From IMG/VR virus record IMGVR_UViG_3300020202_000062, positions 94,929 through 158,928 of that record: DNA of 64,000 nt, one strand, 5' to 3'. Below are positions 52,804-59,851 of this stretch, piece by piece; position 1 is the stretch's first letter; each line of letters opens with the position of its first letter. The stretch is from a virus. The position numbers and the translations under genes are program-made. The notes below the pieces were generated by a model. The model did not search any database and was not told the origin of the DNA. It saw only the letters and a list, made by a program, of their open reading frames with translations.

Positions 52804-53853
52804 TTATGCCATCTCGTTGGTGACCTGAACATCGTAGTTGCGTGCTAGGCGTACGCCCTTGGCAACCGTGATGCCCTCGCCGTCTCCAAGAGCGACGATA
52901 TCGTAGCGTTCCTTCATCTTTAGTGAACGGATGTCACGTGTTGGGTCATTCCACTCGTCAGTTGACAGATCGTCCTTGACTAGAAGAACTCCAACCTCGC
53001 TGCGGTCGATCAGGAAGACATCTGACTTCGCTGGGGTCCCGCCGCTCTTAGCGGTGAAGGATACGAATGGTGAAACGATTACGTTCAGACCGAGAGGAGC
53101 AGTGCTGTTTACAGCGCCTTCCTTTGAGCCTGGCTTGAAGTTCCAAGCACCACCGTAGTTAGCGCCACCTGCGTGGAATACGCTGTCCTTGAGGAACAGG
53201 CTCCACATAAGTGGGTGGAGGATGAAGTCGGTTGGGACGTGGTTCTCTGCCATTAGAGCAGCAGCCATGTCGACTACGTCATCCCAAGTTAGGGTTAGGT
53301 TAGCGGCACCATTGATATCGCGACCAGTGGTGTCATCACCTGTACCATCGTTGTTGAATACAATCGTAGCGGCTTCGCCAAAGACATCAAGAGCAATCTG
53401 CTCCTTCAGACGGGCCATGGCACGACCGGCTGCACGTACGTGTAGTCCGACGATGTCCCATAGTGAGTCAGCGATAACTTCCTCTGTGAAGGCGACCTTC
53501 ACACCCTTCTTTGAGACCTTACCCTCGATCTGCTCAGCGAATGCTAGAGCCTGCTCTGGGTATTCCTGACCTTCAGGAATCTCTGCGGCCTGGATTGCAT
53601 TGATAGCAGGGAACTGTAACGAACGACCCTTCCCAAGACGAACAGTCGAAAGGAGAGGAGTTACGAGCGCCTGTGGTTCTGCTGCTTCCTTAAGGGTACG
53701 TGAAATAACCTTAGGGAACAGGATTGGGGCATCTGGAGAAGCGAATGCTTCCTTGATAGTAACCCGGTGGTTGTCATCTAAGTAGCCATCTTCTGCTAGG
53801 GCATTCTGCCATGCTGGCAGATCCGCTAGTAACTCGGCAATTTCTTTGCTCAT
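52804..53853 (-). CDS. Major capsid protein (HK97-like fold expected)
   Basis: This 349-residue protein has GGAGG upstream of its ATG and follows a protease-scaffold gene, as major capsid genes usually do. The content fits the HK97 fold: a helical N-terminal arm (ELLADLPAWQNALAEDGYLD), the LVTPLLSTVRLGKGRSLQFP start of the E-loop region, a spine-helix segment (DVVDMAAALMAENHVPTDFI), the LHPLMWSLFLKD turn, and a P-loop-like KMKERYDIVALGDGEGITV. A candidate prohead cleavage site was not located. It should be the most abundant virion protein. It is bounded by a terminator. Confidence 0.85.
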   Translation of the reverse strand: MSKEIAELLADLPAWQNALAEDGYLDDNHRVTIKEAFASPDAPILFPKVISRTLKEAAEPQALVTPLLSTVRLGKGRSLQFPAINAIQAAEIPEGQEYPEQALAFAEQIEGKVSKKGVKVAFTEEVIADSLWDIVGLHVRAAGRAMARLKEQIALDVFGEAATIVFNNDGTGDDTTGRDINGAANLTLTWDDVVDMAAALMAENHVPTDFILHPLMWSLFLKDSVFHAGGANYGGAWNFKPGSKEGAVNSTAPLGLNVIVSPFVSFTAKSGGTPAKSDVFLIDRSEVGVLLVKDDLSTDEWNDPTRDIRSLKMKERYDIVALGDGEGITVAKGVRLARNYDVQVTNEMA

Positions 53854-53883
53854 CTTAGGAATTATCCTCCTGTTAAATTATTC

Positions 53884-54639
53884 TTAAAGAATTAGGTTTG
53901 CGCGGATTGCGCCGACAGCCAAGTCAACATCGAGGTTGGCGCGGATGCCTAGCTTTCCACTGTACGGACCAGTCTTGGTCAACTCGTATACATGCTTTAG
54001 TGCGCCTGGGTCAGCAGGAAGCTGCATGTATGAAAGTAGACCATCGTCGTAGTTGGTTGCGAAGTACTCGACCTCGATAACCTTGGCTACGTTTAGGTGT
54101 GCATCAGTTCCAGGGGCTGCTGCGCGAACTGGACGGCCCATGTGATCAGCGCGAAGGATGTCTCCAACCTTAACACCGTCGTTTAGGCCCTGAACCATTG
54201 GCCACTCTACGTAACCGTGGGTGATCCAGCCTGCGCCCTGTGAGGTACCCTTATCGAACATGCGATACAGGTCGTACTGAGCGCAACCAATTGGTGTTGA
54301 CTTAGCAGGAACGATAACTACATCCTCATCGCCAGTGACGTTGGTTGGAGTAGCGCCTGAATCGTAGTCAACTAGATCTGCATCGCCCCATACCTGGTTT
54401 GATGAAGTTCCGTTAGCAGGAACCAAACGAGTGTCATCAGTTGAAATCTGGATGGCACTTAGGATGGTACCCTTAGTCATTACGACCTCGAAACGATCGT
54501 CGTAATCTGAGTGATTCGTGTAAAGAGTTGGAAGACCCTCGTGTGGGTGCGCCCAAACTGCGGGAGCGATACCCTCTGAAACCACGAAACGGCCTGAACC
54601 CTGCTTGCCGAATACCTTGCGGAATGTTGCCTTTGACAT
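53884..54639 (-). CDS. Head structural protein, possible decoration protein
   Basis: This 251-residue protein lies between the protease-scaffold and the major capsid gene. It is beta-rich (HPHEGLPTLYTNHSDYDDRF, VIVPAKSTPIGCAQYDLYRM) with little charge clustering and no enzyme motif. One Ala-Thr-Pro tripeptide is present (SGATPTNV). In many phages the gene in this slot encodes a head decoration or stabilising protein. I do not recognise the family. Confidence 0.55.
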   Translation of the reverse strand: MSKATFRKVFGKQGSGRFVVSEGIAPAVWAHPHEGLPTLYTNHSDYDDRFEVVMTKGTILSAIQISTDDTRLVPANGTSSNQVWGDADLVDYDSGATPTNVTGDEDVVIVPAKSTPIGCAQYDLYRMFDKGTSQGAGWITHGYVEWPMVQGLNDGVKVGDILRADHMGRPVRAAAPGTDAHLNVAKVIEVEYFATNYDDGLLSYMQLPADPGALKHVYELTKTGPYSGKLGIRANLDVDLAVGAIRANLIL

Positions 54640-54659
54640 ACTAATAGTCTCCTATAGTT

Positions 54660-56291
54660 TTAGAATTGTAGGGAAGTTCTACCCATTAGAGCGTCGACAA
54701 GGATATCCTCAGCGACGGCCTTTGGATCAGCCGAACTCTCGCTCTCTTCAGAGTCGATAGTAACGACCTGCTCCTCGTCACCAACAACTTCGGATTGCTC
54801 CTCCATGTCGATTTCGGGAGTTACTGGAGTTGAACGCTTTGTTGGAGCCACTGAAGCAAAATCACGGATTGAATCTGCAAGTGACTGAGGCGTACGAGTT
54901 ACGTGCTCCTCGATTGCAGTCTTACGGTCTGTTGCTTCGATAACTCCTGCCGCAATCTTTGCATCTACAGCCTGCTCAGCGAGCTTCTTGTGTAGTGCCT
55001 TCTTTAGGCGGGCATTCTCTTCCTTCAGAGCCTCTACTTCTGACTTCAACTCTTCCACAAGTGGCTCAGTGACGGATTCTTCCTCTTCACTGAGTTCTGC
55101 GTCGTCAGTCTGCTCTTCGGTTTCGGTCTCTGATTCCGCTACCTCTTCTGACTCGTCAGTTGACTCGTCATCTGATTCACGGCTAACTGGTGCTCCTTCG
55201 GAAGTGTCAGGATCAACGTCTTTGTTACCTGGGGTTTCTTGCCCCTCAGGTCGTTCTCCCTCTTCTACTTCCTCGGACTCGTCAGTTGACTCTTCCTCTG
55301 TAACCTCTGCGGTCTCTTCGGTTTCATCATCTGACTCGGCTGTCTCTTCAGCCTCTTCTGCTACAGGGGTCTCTTCATCCTCTAGTCCTTCGACTACAGA
55401 AAGAATGTCATCCTGCACATCTGTATTGGCGTTTGCCATTGAGGTCTCCTCGGCTAAATCATCAGCATCTGATGAACTAGTATTATCGATATCGGCTTTT
55501 ACACCTTTTTCTGCTTCTTCTATAGCTAAAGCTGACAAAAATGCTCCCTTGAGTTTTAGATACAGGGGAGTTGCTTCTTTCTTCTTCATATTAGCCAGCG
55601 AATCCACAGTACCGGACTCTGTATACTCCACGATTCCTTCACGCCTCATATCTAGTGCAAAGAAGTGTGCTTGTGAAGATACATCTTCTGCCTCAGCCTC
55701 CGAAGCGGTGAGGATTGATCTTACAGAAGAATGACTATCTGCTGGAACGTTTACAAATGAGTATTCCTTGAAGCCGATCTTACGCATGTCCATGTGAGCG
55801 ATCTTGCCACGATATGACTTGCCGCGCCTATGTGCACAAGGTAGTCCCGTTCCTTCGTACGATGCCCAGTCCTTATTGCAGATATTGCAAACTGCCTCTT
55901 CGGCTTTGCCACCTACAGATCCAGTGAGGTATCTTTTGTCCTTTACCTTCTGGATTGCTTCTGGTGATGTAATTGCTACCTGAAGCATAACGAACGGGCG
56001 ACCGTCTGATTCCTTTGCCATACGGGCACCGATGACTCTACCTAGAGGCTCAGTGTGAACGTCGTGGTTCAGGATGATTGGCTTCTCGTAGGGAGTCGTC
56101 CAAGAGGGGAGTGATGCTTCTAACTCTGCCTCAGAGTAATGGTTGTAGTTTGAGGTTGTGCCCTCGTGAATAGCAGCGATCTCAATGATCAATCCGTGGC
56201 TCTCTGTGAACTCTGAATTTGAGAACTTTGAAAGGCTCTCTTCCACATCAGGTAAGGCCAACGTAAGTGTTTCTGAAAAATCGAATGCCAT
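54660..56291 (-). CDS. Prohead protease fused to an acidic scaffold
   Basis: This 543-residue protein has two halves. Residues 1-200 read as a prohead (HK97/U35-type) protease, with a His in PIILNHDVHTEPLGRV (His76 best placed) and a Ser in YLTGSVGGKA (Ser125) as nucleophile candidates. They are followed by a zinc-type insertion (Cys135, Cys138, Cys152, His154 in CNIC and PCAHRRGK). Residues 270-420 are a very acidic, low-complexity region. Residues about 415-485 are a coiled coil (VEELKSEVEALKEENARLKK), the usual scaffold element. Fused protease-scaffold genes are known in tailed phages. The long acidic stretch is unusually large. The protein is expected to be cut and lost from the head at maturation. 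Confidence 0.8.
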   Translation of the reverse strand: MAFDFSETLTLALPDVEESLSKFSNSEFTESHGLIIEIAAIHEGTTSNYNHYSEAELEASLPSWTTPYEKPIILNHDVHTEPLGRVIGARMAKESDGRPFVMLQVAITSPEAIQKVKDKRYLTGSVGGKAEEAVCNICNKDWASYEGTGLPCAHRRGKSYRGKIAHMDMRKIGFKEYSFVNVPADSHSSVRSILTASEAEAEDVSSQAHFFALDMRREGIVEYTESGTVDSLANMKKKEATPLYLKLKGAFLSALAIEEAEKGVKADIDNTSSSDADDLAEETSMANANTDVQDDILSVVEGLEDEETPVAEEAEETAESDDETEETAEVTEEESTDESEEVEEGERPEGQETPGNKDVDPDTSEGAPVSRESDDESTDESEEVAESETETEEQTDDAELSEEEESVTEPLVEELKSEVEALKEENARLKKALHKKLAEQAVDAKIAAGVIEATDRKTAIEEHVTRTPQSLADSIRDFASVAPTKRSTPVTPEIDMEEQSEVVGDEEQVVTIDSEESESSADPKAVAEDILVDALMGRTSLQF

Positions 56292-56384
56292 GTATCACAC
56301 TCCATAAAGATAGGACGCCCTCGACGGGGCTACGTAAAATATAGTAACCAGTGACCATTCTGAGTCACATTTTTACATGTTTAA

Positions 56385-57149
56385 CTAGGCGCGCGGATCG
56401 CCCTCGCGCTTATACTCATTCAGCATCCACTTATGCATGATGTGTGGAGTGTAGAGATTTGTAGCACAGTAGAGTTTGAATCCATGCCTAGTGCATTCGG
56501 CTGACCATCCCAAGTCTTCACCCTTAGGGTGCCATTCATACCTGACAGATTTGAAGACCTGTGGTGTCATCATTTTGGATGCCATGATGATATCTGCCTG
56601 AATGACAGATCCAATGTCATATCCATTTGGGTCACGGCGGGCGTTTCCTCCGACTTCGTTAACCCAACTCATAATACTAGGAAACGCAGTGCCCCTTGGG
56701 GTCATATATGCCAGGGTAGACACTGCGTCTCTAGTGTGCGTTAATTCAACTAAAGTAGATATAGTGTTAGGATCCCGAAGTAGTATGTCTGAATCTAAGG
56801 AAAAGTAGCGATCAGGATTGATGCAGTTTACTCTCTCCAGAAGGGAGTTTCGGAAGTTGACCATTTTATGGTACTTGGCCCAATTCCAGATTCTCTTATC
56901 TTCTGGGTGGTGGTCGTGCTTTTCGCCGCCGTCTTCTCTTACATCAAAGCAGAATACTTCTGGATGTTTTGCGTGCCATTCAAATAGTGCGTTATGTGTA
57001 GCCTTATCGTTTGGCCCTAATTCAAAGATAAATCCTAAATCAGAAAGGTCATAGTTCTGGTTCTCGATTGCGGCAAACCAATCGGGCAATATCCACTCCC
57101 TCTTATACACCGGACAACCTATTAGAACCTTAACCATGACCTTCCCCAT
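56385..57149 (-). CDS. Glycosyltransferase-like protein (GT-A type)
   Basis: This 254-residue protein begins VMVKVLIGCPVYKREWILPD, the start of GT-A type glycosyltransferases. It has a DxD-type motif, YFSLDSDILLRDP (Asp119-Ser120-Asp121), that binds a nucleotide-sugar and a metal, and later GEDLGWSAECTRHGFKLY, the usual acceptor-side acid segment. Activity would be transfer of a sugar to a protein, DNA or glycan. Start choice is between ATG 57147-57149 (GAAGG seven bases upstream) and ATG 57135-57137 (GGGGA five bases upstream). Its location inside the head-gene cluster, between portal and protease, suggests that it modifies virion proteins. That is inference; it could act on host glycans. 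Confidence 0.75.
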   Translation of the reverse strand: MGKVMVKVLIGCPVYKREWILPDWFAAIENQNYDLSDLGFIFELGPNDKATHNALFEWHAKHPEVFCFDVREDGGEKHDHHPEDKRIWNWAKYHKMVNFRNSLLERVNCINPDRYFSLDSDILLRDPNTISTLVELTHTRDAVSTLAYMTPRGTAFPSIMSWVNEVGGNARRDPNGYDIGSVIQADIIMASKMMTPQVFKSVRYEWHPKGEDLGWSAECTRHGFKLYCATNLYTPHIMHKWMLNEYKREGDPRA

Positions 57150-57158
57150 AAACTAACC

Positions 57159-57182
57159 TTCTCCAGTATCGAATGTGGAGAA
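57159..57182 (-). promoter_or_regulatory. Hairpin covering a possible ribosome-binding site
   Basis: A 7-bp stem (TTCTCCA with TGGAGAA, 10-base loop) lies in the gap upstream of the glycosyltransferase-like gene, and its downstream arm covers part of GAGAAGG, the ribosome-binding site of the first ATG. It might lower translation from that start. The evidence is structure only. Confidence 0.25.
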
Positions 57183-57189
57183 GTATTGC

Positions 57190-57447
57190 CTACAGTTTAC
57201 GAACGCCTCGGTATCTGTAAACTGCGCTTCTTGGATTATCCCACGTCAACTCATAAACATGAGACTCCATTCCCTCTTCGGGGAGAGCGGCCATAACAGG
57301 GAAACCTAATATGTCCGCTAAAATGAATTTCTCAGTGATAGGAATAATGTAGTACTCTGGCGGCGTAATCGATTGATACGCTTGATCGCCGTCTCTGGGT
57401 CCTCCCCAGAATGATAAGGTAATTAACTTACTCCCCGCTGTCTCCAT
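57190..57447 (-). CDS. Small protein with FWGGPRDG motif, function unknown
   Basis: This 85-residue protein overlaps the gene before it by 20 bases and has a Shine-Dalgarno-like GAGGAAG directly before the ATG. It holds LSFWGGPRDGDQAYQSITPP early and ends AVYRYRGVRKL. This FWGGPRDG to YRYRG pattern occurs in short phage proteins near head genes, none with a known role to my knowledge. It appears to be an all-beta fold. Confidence 0.55.
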   Translation of the reverse strand: METAGSKLITLSFWGGPRDGDQAYQSITPPEYYIIPITEKFILADILGFPVMAALPEEGMESHVYELTWDNPRSAVYRYRGVRKL

Positions 57448-57733
57448 CTTCCTCTTCCACCTCCGGTGCGGGCTTCTTGCGAGTAGCCTTCGGCGCTGGT
57501 GTTGGTTCTGGCTCTGGAGTAGGCTCGGGTTCTGGAGTTGGATCTTCTACAGGTTCAGCCTGCTGATTAAGTAGTTGATCAAATAGAACAACTGCATACT
57601 CCATAGCAAGGCGTGTCTGCCCATTTCTTACCGCTCGACGGAACTCGCCGTAAGCATCTTGTACATTCAACTCGTAGGGAATACCCTTAGTTGATACTTC
57701 GCGGAACTTGCGCTCCCTGATTACATTTGACAT
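57428..57733 (-). CDS. Small head-gene protein with a Pro/Glu-rich tail
   Basis: This 101-residue protein has a helical N-terminal 60 residues (DAYGEFRRAVRNGQTRLAME, YAVVLFDQLLNQQ). They are followed by a disordered repeat of PTPEPE units (about residues 63-80), a Lys-rich patch and an acidic end. It begins three bases after the portal stop. The fold suggests a small adaptor that binds the portal or scaffold. The function is unknown. Confidence 0.5.
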   Translation of the reverse strand: MSNVIRERKFREVSTKGIPYELNVQDAYGEFRRAVRNGQTRLAMEYAVVLFDQLLNQQAEPVEDPTPEPEPTPEPEPTPAPKATRKKPAPEVEEEDGDSGE

Positions 57734-57735
57734 TC

Positions 57736-59391
57736 TTACTCCTTATTGTCACCTTCTAAGTCTACACCATCACTTAGAAGTGACTCAACTTCTGTTAGCC
57801 AGTCTTCGTCTAGGTCGTGGCGAATATCGGGAGAGGTTCTCCTACCATGTTGGTTAGATGGCCTAATGATATTGCCTGCGCCTCTACGTAGGTTTTTCGG
57901 ATTCGGTCTCCCACCTGTGGAAGACTTCTGTGTATCTGCTTTAGCGGCTGCCGGTGTAGTGTCAACCAACTTAGGTGCGCCCGGAGTTCCGGCTGCTGTC
58001 TTTGTCTGCGTAATTGTGTCTGGAGTCATACGAGCCATGAGTGCCGCAGCCGTCTTTGACTCATCCAGTTCAGGACTCTTCTTAAGAGCAAGGCGCGCCT
58101 CATCGCTTGTGGTGAGGTTGCTGTTGTACTTCTGCATCTCGTGAGTTTCTTTCTTGACCTGCGTGTCAACGTCAATCTCATTAAACGCAAAGTAGCAACG
58201 ATCTGACTCGGTTACCATAGGGTTAGACATCGGATCAAAGCCACCCTCAATAAGAAGTTCGTTGAAGATAGTTCTACGGATCTCATCAGCCAAGTATGTC
58301 TGGTAGGTCTTTACCTTGTCGTATAGGGCGATATCTAAACGGTCGGTAGCCTCACGGTTACCACCTTCTGACATACCCAAGTGATGAGGATATAAACCTA
58401 GACCGTTAGCAACTCTGTGCTTCCAGTGTGTTAGGTATGGCCCAGCATCGAGCGCCTTACCTTCTGATCCAATTACGTCAACGTCGTGACGATGAGGTAG
58501 AACGATGCCGCCTTCTACACGAAGGCTCTCGATTTCAAACGCAGCCTTTTCTAGCTCTGCCTGTGTTGCTGGGTGCTCATCTGTACCGATCATATACTTG
58601 TACAGCGGCGCAAGTTCGCGGTGAACTAGGTTGATCGAATCTTCTTCAATCTGACGCAAAGAAATAACATCATCAAGAGCAGAGATAACGAATGGAGTAC
58701 CGAATGCCCTACCTGGCTTCTTGTCCCAATGTAGATGGATTACATCGTTAGCATTCCATACCGGCCCTCTGCCACCATCATTGCCCCATCCAGCATCATC
58801 TAGTCGTTGCCTGTACCAGCGCGGCTTGTTGTGCTTATCTCGCAGGATCTCTACACGTTCTGTTGGAATGACGTAATATCCCACAATGGGGCTCTTGCCC
58901 TCCGGTGTATAGAGTGGGCCTGGGAAGAATTCTCTGAGTGAGTCGTTTCTCGCCTTGGCAATGAAGACGTTTGAGTACTTGACTAGTTGGTCTGCTACCT
59001 CAACTAAGAATGATTGGAATGAGCGATTCATGGCTACTTCTAGGTAGTCAATCCTCTGCCATAGATAATTCTCAGCCTCTGGGTTTTCGCTGACGATATC
59101 CCAGCCTTCTTTCCACAAGAGTTCTTGGTATTTTGAGAATGCTTGACGAACATATGAGTCGGTGTCAATTGCGGCGGTAATTTTGTCAAACTCGTAAGGA
59201 GATGTCTCGAACGTCGCACGCTGTGAAAGACTCGATGGTAACCCCTGGAACCCCAGAGCCAACGCACCGACCTTAAATACCTTACCTAAAGCCTTCTGAT
59301 GCTCAGGTGGAAGAACTTGGGCTGGCTTTTTTATAGGTTTGGGTGCTGGCTTAGGTGCCGCCAAAAAGGGGAAATAGTCTCTAATTGCCAT
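57736..59391 (-). CDS. Portal protein
   Basis: This 551-residue protein has the marks of a phage portal: an N-terminal helix with Pro-rich start, the FGTPFVISALDDVISLRQIE and EEDSINLVHRELAPLYKYMI segments, PHHLGMSEGGNREATDRLDI, and a long helix (DEIRRTIFNELLIEGGFDP) that lines the channel. The C-terminal 120 residues are Ala/Thr/Pro/Lys-rich and probably disordered. The portal forms the vertex through which DNA enters and leaves. It starts a new transcription unit after a strong terminator. The terminase genes, usually next to it, are not in the window. Confidence 0.9.
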   Translation of the reverse strand: MAIRDYFPFLAAPKPAPKPIKKPAQVLPPEHQKALGKVFKVGALALGFQGLPSSLSQRATFETSPYEFDKITAAIDTDSYVRQAFSKYQELLWKEGWDIVSENPEAENYLWQRIDYLEVAMNRSFQSFLVEVADQLVKYSNVFIAKARNDSLREFFPGPLYTPEGKSPIVGYYVIPTERVEILRDKHNKPRWYRQRLDDAGWGNDGGRGPVWNANDVIHLHWDKKPGRAFGTPFVISALDDVISLRQIEEDSINLVHRELAPLYKYMIGTDEHPATQAELEKAAFEIESLRVEGGIVLPHRHDVDVIGSEGKALDAGPYLTHWKHRVANGLGLYPHHLGMSEGGNREATDRLDIALYDKVKTYQTYLADEIRRTIFNELLIEGGFDPMSNPMVTESDRCYFAFNEIDVDTQVKKETHEMQKYNSNLTTSDEARLALKKSPELDESKTAAALMARMTPDTITQTKTAAGTPGAPKLVDTTPAAAKADTQKSSTGGRPNPKNLRRGAGNIIRPSNQHGRRTSPDIRHDLDEDWLTEVESLLSDGVDLEGDNKE

Positions 59392-59410
59392 AAGGTGTAT
59401 ACTCCTATAT

Positions 59411-59444
59411 AAAAAGGGTCACTCACTGTAATAGTAAGCGACCC
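59411..59444 (-). terminator. Strong intrinsic terminator before the portal gene
   Basis: On the minus strand a 12-bp stem (GGGTCGCTTACT with AGTGAGTGACCC, two G-T wobbles, ATTAC loop) is followed at once by TTTTTATATAGG. This is a full rho-independent terminator that closes the fibre operon. The portal gene follows, with AGGAG near 59402, so a promoter must lie nearby. Confidence 0.85.
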
Positions 59445-59457
59445 ATAGACATAACCG

Positions 59458-59465
59458 TATTTATA
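59458..59465 (-). promoter_or_regulatory. TATAAATA element upstream of the portal
   Basis: The minus strand reads TATAAATA at 59458-59465, four bases past the stop of the small coiled-coil gene. This matches the T4 late-promoter -10 consensus. The transcript would begin just before or inside the terminator stem, so the stem may act as a 5' leader hairpin instead. A chance match in AT-rich sequence is quite possible, and no T4-type late factor is visible in the window. Confidence 0.3.
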
Positions 59466-59469
59466 TAGG

Positions 59470-59685
59470 TTAGACGAAGTCAGATGCTGTGGCTGGTTCC
59501 TTAACATCTGCCGACTCAGCCTTGAGAGCCTCTAGTTCGTCTGTTACTTCCTTAAGACGCCTAGCGAGGCTTTCCGCCTGATGCTCTAGCAGGATGTTGG
59601 TGGAAGTAAGTTCCCCTACCCTAGCCTGGAACCTAGCCAGTAAGCGATTGATCTCTTCGATGTCAACGTTATTCGGTTGGGACAT
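59470..59685 (-). CDS. Small coiled-coil protein
   Basis: I start at the ATG at 59683-59685 (MSQPNNVDIEEINRLLARFQ); GGAG lies nine bases upstream, whereas an ATG 15 bases earlier has no such site. The 71-residue product has heptads of Leu and Ala/Glu (INRLLARFQARVGELTSTNI, LEHQAESLARRLKEVTDELE) throughout. It is probably a trimeric or dimeric coiled coil, perhaps a fibre assembly factor, as it follows the fibre genes. It overlaps the 48-residue gene by 17 bases. Confidence 0.55.
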   Translation of the reverse strand: MSQPNNVDIEEINRLLARFQARVGELTSTNILLEHQAESLARRLKEVTDELEALKAESADVKEPATASDFV

Positions 59686-59815
59686 CTTCGCTTGCTCCAT
59701 TGTTTAAGATGTGGGTCTTGGCGTACTCTAGCCAAAAGACCAACTCGAAAGGATCGCAATCCGTCTGGATGTCGAAGTCGTCCTCTCTGATTGTAATTGC
59801 AATTTTCTTTTCCAA
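59669..59815 (-). CDS. 48-residue acidic protein, function unknown
   Basis: A minus-strand frame starts at TTG (59813-59815), with GAGG five bases upstream, and stops at TAA (59669-59671), giving 48 residues beginning MEKKIAITIREDDFDIQTDC. It continues as DPFELVFWLEYAKTHI and ends ASEDVPTE. The frame is unbroken in an otherwise empty gap, has a Shine-Dalgarno and fits the pattern of short phage proteins with a beta hairpin and a helix. Its end overlaps the start of the coiled-coil gene. Confidence 0.55.
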   Translation of the reverse strand: MEKKIAITIREDDFDIQTDCDPFELVFWLEYAKTHILNNGASEDVPTE

Positions 59816-59851
59816 TTTTACCTCACATGTGATTTTAACTCTATAAGTATA

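Noticed and set aside
54988-55734. Plus-strand frame of 248 residues, very Ser-rich
   Set aside because: It lies antisense to the acidic Glu/Asp-rich scaffold, whose GAA/GAG/GAC codons read as Ser codons on the other strand. There is no ribosome-binding site and all real neighbours are on the minus strand.
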